DNA from: Piliocolobus tephrosceles
Lineage: Eukaryota > Chordata > Mammalia > Primates > Cercopithecidae
Reading direction: 5' to 3'
Assembly (NCBI RefSeq): GCF_002776525.5
Contig: NC_045434.1
Span: forward strand, 111,159,081 to 111,223,080
Length of the DNA stretch: 64,000 nt
Below, one piece after another: positions 30,049 through 40,599 of this stretch. A model generated the notes under the pieces. It had not been told where the DNA came from, made no database searches, and saw nothing but the letters and a program-made list of their open reading frames with translations. A program made the position numbers and the translations under genes. How positions within the stretch are numbered: the stretch's first letter is position 1; each line of letters starts with the position of its first letter.

Positions 30049-30063
30049 TGCCACCAGGTGGCA
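30049..30063 (+). promoter_or_regulatory. CTCF-like palindromic site
   Basis: TGCCACCAGGTGGCA matches the CTCF core CCASYAGRKGGCA on the plus strand at 30051-30063. It is also a near-perfect palindrome around the central A. It lies at the upstream shoulder of the CpG island, about 460 bases from the AHCYL1 start codon. Occupancy is inferred. Confidence 0.7.
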
Positions 30064-30140
30064 CCATCAGCCCTGGGAGGAGCGCGTGGTTCATGCAACG
30101 ACGCTGCGGGACGGAGGGTCTTTGGGCTGCGGGGTTCCTG

Positions 30141-31330
30141 GCGAGGCCTCGGTGGCGCATAAAAAGGGTATTTGGGAGCAAAGACCAGAGCCCCACACGA
30201 CACATCCTACAACCATTCCTAGGAAAAGTCCGGGGCTTGAGACAACTCACTCACTGCCCCAGCCCCAGGTCCTTTGTATTAAAGCTCCTTCCCAAGGGGC
30301 AGCGCCTGCCTCTTTGACTTCATAGGGGGCAGAACTGACTCAGAGTAGTCTGGTTTCTGCACAACCCTTTGTGACTTCCTCCACCATCATCTCCGACTGG
30401 GCCTTGCCTGTTTACAAAACCCTCATTGGAATAGGGCTGATGGCTATGAGGGTGGAAACCAGGAGAGCTGATGGAGAAGTCCCCAGCCAGAATGGCTTTC
30501 CGGTCCTTGCTCCACCAAAGCATTAGACTCTTCCAGCTCTCAGTGGGCATCCAGGACATTCATGGACCGTTCACGCCCTTTTACTGGGCCTACTATGTGC
30601 AGTGCCTGTGCTAAGGCCCTGCTGGCAAAAGGGCATGTGACGCATTTTATGTTTTGCAAGGCTTAGTTCAGCTGGAGAGGCAAAGCCTGCCTGTAACCTA
30701 ATGTCAGCTGAGGTAGCTTGTCCTTTGAGATTCAAATGACATTGGCTCTAATTACCATGTCCTGTGGAAAGTCCAGTGCCCTCCCCGGGACTTCTGTGAA
30801 TTACTGGGAGGACTTGGATTTTCATGGTCACCTCTGGTTCTACTTTTTTTGTTTTGTTTTGTTTGTTTTTTTGTTTTTGCCTTGTCTGGCATTTTATTCA
30901 CTATTCTGATCTTGTGACTGTTTCTGTAGCTCCTGGGGTCAATTCTGCTGCTTCTCCTTTCAACCCCCACCCCATGCTAAACAAATACAAAATGAGGCTG
31001 TAACATGTAGTAAAACTTTTAATAAAGGTTTGTGGGTCACAGGGGAGAGATTACATCACACAGCAAACAATTTAAGATCACATTTCTGAAATGTTCTGAA
31101 AAGTTATTTTGGCTGTCTCACCACCCAGGGATTTCTCAATGGCCACAAGATCCCACTACGCTCCCTAGCCCATTGCCATCTAATCTAGCTTCCTCCTGTT
31201 CCTCCCTTCCCATCCCTGCACCTCATCCTTCCTTCCTTGATGGACTCTGGGAAGCCAGATTCTCCTCTGCTGTGCTGAGCAATTCTAGTCTTTCCAGTGT
31301 CCTTTCCCTAAATTCTTCCCCAGGACCCCC
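30141..31330. other. Intergenic unique sequence upstream of AHCYL1
   Basis: No gene supported. CpG density falls away. A TTTTG-type simple repeat lies at about 30843-30878. Short reading frames occur but show no family I recognise. A divergent non-coding transcript from the CpG island would run through here, but nothing in the sequence demonstrates it. Confidence 0.6.
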
Positions 31331-31620
31331 TTTTTTTTTTTTTTTTTTTTTTTTTAGATGAAGTCTCTCTCTGTTGCCCAAGCTGGAGTGCTCTCAGCTC
31401 ACTGCAACCTCCGCCTGCCGGGTTCAAGCAATTCTCCTGCCTCAGCCTCCTGAGCTGGGACTACAGGCGTGCACCACCATGCCCGGCTAATTTTTGTATT
31501 TTTAGTAGAGACAGGGTTTCACCATCTCAGCCAAGCTGGTCTTGAATCCTGACCTCGTGATCCACCCGCCTCGGCCTCCCAAAGTGCTGGGATTACAGGC
31601 GTGAGCCACCGCACCTGGCC
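31331..31620 (-). mobile_element. AluS/Y-like with two internal deletions, antisense
   Basis: Starts with a T run of about 25. It lacks the usual segment between GGAGTG and CTCAGCTCAC, and a few bases before GCTGGGACTAC. Duplications AGGACCCCCTTTT and AGGACCACCTTTT flank it. Confidence 0.93.
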
Positions 31621-33240
31621 AGGACCACCTTTTAACATCCAGAAACCTCCCAGGTTTTTAACAGGGCCTACCCTTTCAAGAAGGAAGTTTTGGTTTGAAA
31701 TGACATTTTCCCCACTGATTCATGTTCAGGGCTGGAGAGAGTGTGAAATATTCACCTCTAGGGCCCTAAAAGTCTTAGTCAGGGAATCCTGTGTTCCAGC
31801 CACCTAGCCTCATGAGACTGTCTGTTTGAAAAGGGCTGTAGAAATGCCTGGAAGAATGCACCCTTTGCAGATCTTGCTTTTGAACTGTTTGAATTCTTTC
31901 ATCTGCTCACTTTTTTGAGCACTCAGACTTCCCTGTCAGGGGTATCGCTCTAGCAGAATGGGAACAGAAATGGAGACCAGAATACCAGGTTCATCCATGA
32001 GGGTGCCAGACTGGCATCTTTCAGCTAGGGATCAGGAACCACACCTGGTGCACTGAGGACTCTTTAGACATAAGGCTCACAGTGTCTTTCATCCTTATGG
32101 GTTTGCCTGAACTGTTGGCAGAGCCCGGGGATCAGAGATGCCTGCCCAAAGACCCGAGGCAGAGCCCGTTGGAACTAGGGATGAAATCTCAAGTCCCTGT
32201 AATAGAAAAACGTGTGACTTAAGATGAACTTTTTTTTTTTTTTTTTTTTAAGAGAAGCATCAGTGCATCTGCCTTTTGGATTTGATTTTTAGAACTCACT
32301 TTGTCTAAACATGTCTCTTAGTCCCCTAATTCTGCTGTGCATTTAAGCATCCAGACTGTGAGCTTCCTGGAGATTGAAGTTCAGTCTTTCCTTTACTCCT
32401 CCTGGACCAGGTCTGCCCTAGCACCAGGCTCACAGTGTTGTCTGCTATTGCTGCTGCCACCGAGGATGACAGACAGGGCCAGGCCTAGAGCATGCAGTAC
32501 CTTAGCAGTCTGGGCTAAGAAGGAGATCAGCAGGTCAGACTGCACTCACCTGAGTGGGCTGGCCTGAGGGGAGGTTGATGAGCTGATTAGGAGAGTCCGG
32601 GGGCTCAAACTGGAAAGGGGAAGGGCAGCGCCCCCTACCCTGGTGGAAAGCATTAGGCCTATGTGGTTCAAGTGAGGCCAGGGGCCCGGGACATTCTTGG
32701 AAACCAGCCACTGCAGGGGGCATGGGTGGCTACCATCCCTTCCATCACGTGTGTGCTGGAGATCAAAGAGCTCACCCAGCCGGGGAGTGTGACAACATAA
32801 CATCCATGAGAATCATTGCACCCTGTCCCCCACCCCCAAAGCCAATCCTAAGATAGCCTCACGTGGCACAGCTAAGGCGATTGCTTCTCATGAATGCCAA
32901 GAGATGACTTGTCTTCAGCCTACCCACCCACCTGACTCAGCACCACTACTGGCAAGCTCACTGCCCTGAACAGCACACTCCACACACAGGTTAGAGACCC
33001 CTCTATGGGGCAATTGGAGAAGAGCAGGGACCCAAAGACAAATGCACCTGCTGTGTGTGGTGGTGGGAAGTCTCTAAGGGCCTGGAGACCAGCGAAGACC
33101 CTTGCTAGAAAGGAGTGGCCTAAGGGCAGTGGTGAATTGGGAGATGCTGTCACCAGAAATGTAGTGGCATTGGACTACCACACATGGGCTTGGTGTGGTT
33201 AATCAGGTTCACTCTTTGTCCACTCCCAAATTTATGTTCC
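31621..33240. other. Intergenic unique sequence
   Basis: No gene and no clear young repeat, apart from a T run of about 20 at 32230-32249. Moderately GC-rich. Confidence 0.6.
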
Positions 33241-33244
33241 ACAT

Positions 33245-33760
33245 TCAGTCATTTGTTCTTTTATTTACAAAATATATACTGAATGCCGAAGAAGTGCCAG
33301 CAGCAGGGCTAGATGTGGGTCGGGACCACAGAGACAAATAAGCTGAGGTGCTGATCTCTACGTGGGGACAGGTGATGGGGGTGGGGTGCAGCGGAGGGCA
33401 AAGGGATAACACATAGGGAGATGCTGCTGGAGCTGAGTCTTGACAGATAAGCAGCTGGGCAAGGGAGGGAAGATTCTCCATGCTGAAGAAACAGCCTCAG
33501 AATAGGCATGGTGATGGAAACAGTTTGGCATCTTACGGGAACTGTAAATATCGCCATGTGGGTGGGGTACAGGGTGCAAAGCAGGGTGAAGTAAGCACTG
33601 AAGCCAGGGCCAGATCCTGCAGGGCCTGTTAAGCCCTGGGTGGATGGTGGTGATGTCTGCTATGCTGGGGAGCACGGGAGGAGAAGCAGGTGTGGCTAGA
33701 GGGGTGGAGGGGGTGCTGCTGAGAGGAGTCAGCTTGGGACATGTTGAGTATGATATGTCT
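33245..33760 (+). repeat. Ancient interspersed element (probably L2/L3 class)
   Basis: Diverged motif chain: AAATATATACTGAATGCCG, GCTGAGTCTTGACAGATAAG, AGGGTGCAAAGCAGGGTGAAG, GCCAGATCCTGCAGGGCCTG. The same chain, differently decayed, recurs at 37.3-37.7 kb. I recognise it as a common mammalian ancient repeat but cannot assign the subfamily. Confidence 0.5.
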
Positions 33761-34955
33761 ATGGAGGGCACTGTCCCTGAGTCTCAGGGGAGCCCAGGTT
33801 GGCACCTTTTGGAACTGCCTGCTCCCTACCAGTCAGGCTCCCCACCAGGGGGAGGCTGTGCTCCTCCTGAAGGCCTTTCACCTCCTGTCGGCCAGGCCTC
33901 ATGTTAGCCTTCTGGAATGAAAGTGCAGAAAAACTGCAGAGATCTTGGGTGACCATGGAAATCCGGAAGAAGGTGAAGAGGGCAGTGGCTCTGCCTCTAG
34001 CTCTCCAACATGGGCAAACCCTCCAGCTCCAGCCTTCTTTCTGTCCCAGAATTGCTATCTTGCACAGCTCTAGGAGGCACCACTGACATTGTAATTGTTG
34101 TGAAAGGTGCCCTGGAGCACCACTTCAGGTTGATCACCTACCTCGCTGGCCCTGAGGAACTTTCAGAGGCTGGGCTCCCAGTTGCAACTCTGTAGCTGCG
34201 GATGCTGGTACTCGGGCTTCCTGGCTCCTGCTTCCCACCGAGTTCCCCTCACTACCCTCAGCGTCTTCTCCTTCCCCTTCTCCAGTTCCAGTGGGGAAAC
34301 ATTCCTCCTTCTCTGTCTCCTCCTCTGCTTATTATTATCATATCTATTGGGACATTTACTCTTTATTATCATTTTGAACATTATAGGAAAGAAAAACCCC
34401 TGAATATTTTTAAAAAATCTCTTTTTATCTTGTTAAGTTCACTCCTAGTTCTTAGCAATTTGCAGAAACTCATTTTTACATACCCGTGATTGGTAGGTTC
34501 ATGTCCTTTTGTATACTGCTTTGATCAAATTACAATATTTCAAAAGCACATGACCCATACGGAGAACATTGACATACTTGTTATTATTGCCCATGTTTCC
34601 CAAGCATTCTGTCTTACTGCTTTATGAGTTTGTTTAACTGTTTTCCTATTGTTGGGTGTTTCAGTTGCTTCCAACTAATGCAATATAATGGAATGGAGGG
34701 AGGTGGTTTCGGAGTGGGTGTGGGGATGGCTTTCAAGCAAAACAGGCGAAGATGGGTCACAGCACCAAGTCCTGCCAGAGAAAGGAAGCAAAAATGTACG
34801 TAGTGGGGCCAGTTGTACTGACTGTAAACAAGGACCAGGATAAGGAGGCACCTTTTGACCCTAGAGGATCTGAGGTCCTGTGTCTGGAACTCGTGATAGC
34901 TGACTCATGGCAAGGCTGCATGGTGTGAGGAAGCAGGAAAACTGGGCAGAGATGT
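33761..34955. other. Intergenic unique sequence
   Basis: No gene supported. A short C/T-rich tract lies at about 34250-34330. Reading frames here have no recognisable domain. Confidence 0.55.
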
Positions 34956-34959
34956 GGGC

Positions 34960-35140
34960 TCAGATCTTTACTCTGCTACTAACTCGGTCCCTGGCATCCT
35001 GGAACTTTTTTGACCTCTTCCTCCTCATGCAAGACAGGTTGATAGCTCTCCATCTAGGGCTTGTGATGACCTAATCCAGTGTGATCATAAATATGCAAGA
35101 GCTTTGAACAAGTTGCAAATATTGTGCAAATGTAAGGTAC
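34960..35140 (-). mobile_element. MIR element, antisense
   Basis: Diverged MIR-like order: TTTACTCTGCTACTAACTCG, then GACCTCTTCCTCCTCATGCA, then GATCATAAATATGCAAGAGC. Confidence 0.6.
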
Positions 35141-37300
35141 TAAGATGTGGGTCTGGGCTAGCCATGGAGGGCAAAGGAGCTATTGTTGAGAATTTGGAAT
35201 TCTCTCTTTTCTCTGCTTCCCAGAATGACAGGAATAAGCAGAAACCCATCTGCTGCAGGAAAGGATTGTCATTGCTGGTTTTGAGCACTTGTTGACATGT
35301 GGATTGTGTTTCCTCAAAAGGGAGGGCTGACACTGCCCCAGCCATGAGCAATTGCTGCTTTCCTGGCCCAACCTGGCCCCGGGGTCTGGCTGTGTGACCA
35401 GCAGCCCCTTGGAACTTCCTCACATGCTTTTTATCTAGGTTGGACCAGAGATCCTGGTGTATCTTTCTTCAGTTCCCAAAGCTGCCACACATTAAAGTGC
35501 AGACTGAGAAGGCATCCACCAATTGTAAACAATGCTCAAGAAATCTGTTCTGATGACTCTTTGTGCTACTTTGTATGTTTTTTTCCTGCTCTTAAGTGCG
35601 CGTATGGGAGGTGGGGATGGTGAGGAGTTTACCAAAAAAGTAGAAATTGTGAAACTGGCCTTGGACTTCAGCCTCTGCCTAGTCAGTTATTTATTGAGCA
35701 TCAGCTCTGTCCCTGGAGCTGTGCTGAGCATTAGGGATCCCACAGTAAACAAGACAGACACAGTTCCTGTCCTCATGGGGTTTAGAGTCCATAGCAAAAC
35801 TCTGTCAGAAAATCGAGGTTCCCAGTACTGTCTGAGAGGGCACACCCCCTCCTTGCTGTCTCCATGTGCTCCACCCTGAGCAGTCTTCCAGAGTGTGTGG
35901 CATGCTTCCTCTCCCTGCCTCTGAGGCTGTGTCTAGCCCCATGCTAGGGAAGGAAGAGCAGTCTCTCTCCTGAGTTCAGAGATGCTGACCCACCCTTGAA
36001 GTAGCCCCGAGTCTTTTAGAAGCTTCTGGGATACTGCTTTCCTGGCAGATGGGCTCCCCCAGGACAATGGTGAGTGGGCTAGCGAGATGTAAGTGTCAGC
36101 TTCTGGGACAAGGGAGGGCACTGCCTGTCTTTGCCTCTCCCAGGCCTGCCTCTCCACCCACAACCTGCAAACTGCCTCTAGTACAGGAAACAGTCCTGGA
36201 ATCGCAGAGACGCAGGTGGCCAGGATGGTTCAATATCCGGGTGGGTATTCCTTCAGCATGCCTGCTGGGGGCTAGCAGAGGATTTGTCTTGACTGGAAAG
36301 GCGCTGGGGCTGATGGAGTAGAACAGACAGAAGCTACCATCTCCCAAAGCTCACGTGCTCAGGGTCTTGCCCCTTTGCCCTGAAGGGCCCGGCCTGTGGC
36401 AGGTTTGGTGGAGCCACAGGAGAGTGGTCGGCTGCTGGTGGTGCGGAGGCTGCTGCGGGGTGGGAGCCTGCCTTCCTCACCCTCTCTGGTGTGCAGGGCG
36501 GGCCCCATTGCATCACCCTTGGAGTCTCTGCTCCTGGTTTTGCAGCCAGCTGGGCCCCTGGAGGAGGGACTCTCCCTGTTTTTCAACAAACCATTAACCA
36601 TTTCACCCTCTCAAACCCTCCCTGCAGCCGACCTGGATTCCGAAGGCTGCTCCTCATGCCTCTCAAACCTCGCTTCTGCTGTACGATTCCAGGAGCTCTG
36701 CCTGGGCAGCCTTTTAAGGGTTGAAGGCTCCACATGCACAACACAAGCCATGGCCTCTTCCCGGGGGAAAGAGTTAAGCTTCGTCCTCCACACCCTCAGC
36801 ATTTGTCCCATTCTGCAGCAGTGAGGACAGAGCTCTTCAGCCTCCAGCATGAGCTCATGCCACTTCCACAGAATCCCAACAGAGGGTCAACACAATGTTT
36901 AGACCAACAGCAAGAATGGATCTCATGCCAGAGACCAGGAGCTTGGACCTTGGCTTCTCCACAAAGGCCCTTCAGCCATTTCCTGCAGACCCGCTTGGCC
37001 CTTTGACCTCTTTATAGGGGCTCAGGGAAGGAGTGGGTGACGTGAGGGCCTGGAAGGGCTCAAGGGACTGATGGAAGAGAGTTGCAAGTACACGGTGTTT
37101 CCCTGTTTCTTTTGGGCTAGATGAGGAGACATCAAGGGGTGGGGGTGGAGAGGCCATTCTAGTCAGTGAAGCCCAGGCCACATTCCCGCTCAGGTCTTTT
37201 ATCTCCCAACCCCAACATTCCCTTCATTGCCCCACCCATTCCAGGGCCTGAAATAGCCCAAAACTTCATCCAAGCCTAGGCCCAGGTCCCAATTTTAGTT
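35141..37300. other. Intergenic unique, moderately GC-rich sequence
   Basis: No gene supported. A short ancient-repeat fragment (CAGTTATTTATTGAGCATCA, ACAAGACAGACACAGTTCCT) lies at about 35680-35800. Several overlapping reading frames of up to 142 codons occur at 36.3-36.85 kb on both strands; none resembles a protein I know. Confidence 0.55.
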
Positions 37301-37304
37301 CCAC

Positions 37305-37690
37305 AAACATTTGGCTGCTCCACAGCTTGCAGGATCCTGAGCTGGGTCCTGTGGGGGATGCAGAGATGAATGAAGCCCAGCCCCTGCCTTCAGGGAGCTT
37401 GCAAAATGTGTCCAGATGACTGCAGTCAGAGGCGGAAGACGCCCATGGAAGAAGAAAGAAAGACGCTCCCCGTGGAGGGAATGGGGCAGGCTTGTGAAGG
37501 AGAGTTGGTTTTGTTGAATCTTAGAGGATGACTAGGATTTCAAGAGGTGAACATGAGGGACACTGACTTTAGATGGAGGGAACAGCAAGAGCAAGAATAT
37601 GGAGGTGTGAAATGTAGGGTATGCTCTGGAACATGGCCAGCAAAGGGGTTTGACTGGAGCACATGGGAGAATGTGGAGCCGCTTACAGTT
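37305..37690 (+). repeat. Ancient interspersed element (probably L2/L3 class)
   Basis: Second copy of the family at 33.2 kb: GATGCAGAGATGAATGAAGC, CCTTCAGGGAGCTTGC, GAGGGAACAGCAAGAGCAAG, TGGAACATGGCCAGCAAAGG. Assignment to an exact family is uncertain. Confidence 0.5.
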
Positions 37691-37779
37691 TCCATGGATG
37701 CATGAGTCTGTCTAGATTTCCTACAGGCTGAGGACTCCCAAGTGCCAATGACCCATAGATTCCCAGAGCTTTACAGAGC

Positions 37780-37890
37780 AGCCTATTTGTTAATCCCCTG
37801 TTTAGGAGCAAAAAGGTGAGAAACTTGCTCAGACCTGTAAAGCACATTGATGACAGAGCAAGGACTGGACCCAGGTTCTCCCATCCCTAT
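37780..37890 (+). mobile_element. MIR fragment, sense
   Basis: TGAGAAACTTGCTCAGACCT followed by GCAAGGACTGGACCCAGGTT is the conserved core of MIR, decayed. Confidence 0.65.
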
Positions 37891-39165
37891 CTGTTTTGGC
37901 TCAGTTCACATCCCTTAATCCAGGGGGCTTTATCTGTGGAGTTGGCTGACCCAACAGACCCTGCCATTCCTTAGGGGTCCAAGGTGATGTATGAAATGGA
38001 CAACCAGTGATCATGGATGAACACATGAATGCTCCTCATGGTGTTGCATATTTGCCTATTAATGAGGAAGGAATAGTTTCATGACACTTGATGAGAAAGA
38101 CATGCCAGTGTTCTTTATTTTCCCACATTTATTTAAATCTGGTCCCAAATCCCATCCACAGTGGGTGAGAAGTCCGATATCATTCTTAGGACTTCCTCTC
38201 TTGGCTCATTGGATTTTACAAAAAGTAAACCAAAATGAAAACCCCCAAATAAACAGTTTGTTCTTTGCAGGACTGGGGCAGCTGGTTGGGATTCAGTGGG
38301 GCTCGCCACTGCTAATGGCTGCCCCTCGGGCTGTATGCGGGTCCTCCCTGTCTGTGGGCACTGCTTCTCCAGGCGGGCTGGGGAGCTGCCCACTCACAGT
38401 GGTCTCTCCCAGCAGCAAGCTACTTAGTGGACTGTCTTCCAGCCTCCTCACCCCCAGCTCCACCTCAGGTTGTGCCATCCCCAGGGTGGAGGGAGGAGTT
38501 CCAGTTGGATCTCAACTGCTGCCACTTGCGGACACTCGTGATCTCCCACCGTCTTTCCTGGTGCTGGAAGTCACTGCCCACAGGTAAGGCTACTCTGCTT
38601 TTCAGTGGAAAAACCACCTTCCAACCTCTTCGACATCCTGGACTTGAAGCCCTGGCTGCCCCCTTGGGAGGATGTGGAGAAAATACTTCACATTCTTTTC
38701 TGAAGAGTCTGCAGCCAAGAAAGCCAGATATGGCTGATTTCTCAATCACGTTATTCTGCCACACTAAATGTTCAATTAATCGCCATGTTACACTTACAAC
38801 AGCAAAAGAAAAGTTCAGCAGTAAGTGACTAAAAATACTGTACAGTCATAGAAGGCCGTACTGTGTAGCCTGGCAGAAGGATAATTAAAGACATGGAAAG
38901 TTGTTCATGATAATATTGGTAGCTGAAAGAAAGCAATTTTGAAAACAGCATCATGGTGTGACCCAATTTTTTGGTAAACATGAAATATTTATATAAAGAA
39001 AAAATAACTGAAAGGTAAACACCAAAATGCGTATTTCCTCTATGTGGTAAGATTACAGATCATTTTTATTTTCTCACTTTTGCTTGTCTTCCTTTTTCAA
39101 AAATTCTGCAATGAGTGTGTATTAACCTTATGTTGCTGAATAATTCAAATTAAATTTAAATGTAA
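37891..39165. other. Intergenic unique sequence
   Basis: No gene supported. It contains the longest ATG-started frame outside repeats (38081-38587, plus strand, 168 codons), which I reject as a gene (see rejected list). Confidence 0.55.
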
Positions 39166-39462
39166 TTTTTTTTTTTTTCCTGAGACAGTTTTGCTCTGTG
39201 GCCCAGGCTGGAGTGCAGAGGCACAATCATAGCTTCCTGCAGCCTCAAGCTCCCAGGCTCAATTGGTCTTCCCACCTCAGCCTCCCACAGAGCTGGGACT
39301 ACAGGTGTGTGCCACCACACCCAGCCAATTTTTTTTTTTTTTAAGTAAAGACATGGTCTCACTGTGTTGTCCAGGCTGGTCTTAAACTCCTGGGCTCAAG
39401 CAGTCTCCTGCCTCAGCCTCCCAAAGTGTTGGGATTACAGGCATGAGCCACCATGCCCGGCC
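39166..39462 (-). mobile_element. AluJ-like, antisense
   Basis: Old antisense Alu (TGAGACAGTTTTGCTCTGTG, AATCATAGCTTCCTGCAGCC, ATGAGCCACCATGCCCGGCC) with a T-rich middle linker. Confidence 0.93.
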
Positions 39463-39689
39463 TAAAATAATTTTTTTAACCTACAAAAGTAAAACATACT
39501 CATTGTAAAAAATCTAAACAAACAGATGTACATACAACAAAAGTGAAAAACCCTCTATCTCTCTACTGACTCCCACGTTCCAGGTGTAGAGTGGGGTAAC
39601 CTCACCTCCACATCATATTTTCATATGTGGATTTTTAAATTGTACATATGGTACTACCCATATTACTTGGCAAGCCCTCCTGTGATAGT

Positions 39690-39830
39690 TTCCCAGTGAA
39701 ATCAAGATAACAATGATACCCACCCTATTACCCACCCTATTAGGATATTTATCAGAATTAAATTAGTTAATACATGTAAAGCTCTTAGAGCAGTATCTGG
39801 TATATAAAAAGCACCACATGAGTTTTAACT
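39690..39830 (-). mobile_element. MIR fragment with internal duplication, antisense
   Basis: Reads like MIR in reverse (GATAACAATGATACCCACCC, AATACATGTAAAGCTCTTAG, CAGTATCTGGTATATAAAAAG). A 13-base piece, TTACCCACCCTAT/TACCCACCCTAT, is repeated in tandem at about 39718-39742. Confidence 0.65.
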
Positions 39831-40595
39831 ATTTTAACATACTTATTAATCATTTATTTCCCACTCTACTTCATAAGCATCCCTCCACATTAGGACTATA
39901 TACATTTAATATGTAGGACAAATTAAAAATAGTTTTTTAAAAAAATGGAACAAGATAAATGAATAACTAACTTCTTGTCTATTCTTCCCACCACTAGGAG
40001 AGGGACTGCCTGGTGGAAATTTCCCGCTTTGTCTGCTTTCACATGTCCTAGTCGATGACCTGGGATGGCCTTTATCTGAACAACTATGGGCCTCAGGTGG
40101 GCAGTCTCCTCAGCCAAATGCTGTGCTTTGCTAGAGGCCTGGGTTACCTGATCTATATGTACTTTTCTGGAGGAAAAGGAAACAGAAATACCCTCAGCTC
40201 CCTGGAATCTACATAGTTGTGAAATGCACAGAGGTCTTGTCTTAGTTTACCCAGTTGGTAGATTTTGTTCCACTTTGGCTGTGGCTATGAAATAGAAGAA
40301 GAAAAAGCCATCAGGTTGGCCATGCAGCTGTAGGAAACTGTAAACATTTGTTGCATCAGTCACTGAAAATGTGTCAGCAGGAAAAACCCATTTTAACAAT
40401 TATGATAAGATAGTGAGATTATAAAAGTCAGTTATCACCGAGAATAACATGACTATCATCTGTATTTGAAATTCAGGAGCAAAATATAGTCATATTCAAT
40501 TCACAGACCAACAAATGCTACCTGGAAGTGTCTTTTATGGAATGTTTGCAGAATCCTTGTCATTTGTTAAGTTCCATCCTTTAAAAATAAAGCAT
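39831..40595. other. Unassigned intergenic sequence
   Basis: No gene supported and no repeat family recognised with confidence. L1 similarity becomes clear only after about 40600. Confidence 0.5.
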
Positions 40596-40599
40596 TGGT

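Noticed and set aside
36334..36850. Overlapping open frames on both strands, up to 142 codons
   Set aside because: Mutually overlapping in several frames, as expected of moderately GC-rich non-coding DNA; no known domain.
38081..38587. 168-codon plus-strand open frame, the longest outside repeats and gaps
   Set aside because: Begins with ATG but has no family resemblance, no splice or promoter context I can support, and low-complexity Ser/Leu/Gly content; most likely chance.
39923..40117. 64-codon minus-strand frame considered as a retroviral or pseudogene fragment
   Set aside because: No motif I can tie to an integrase or any other family; left as unassigned.
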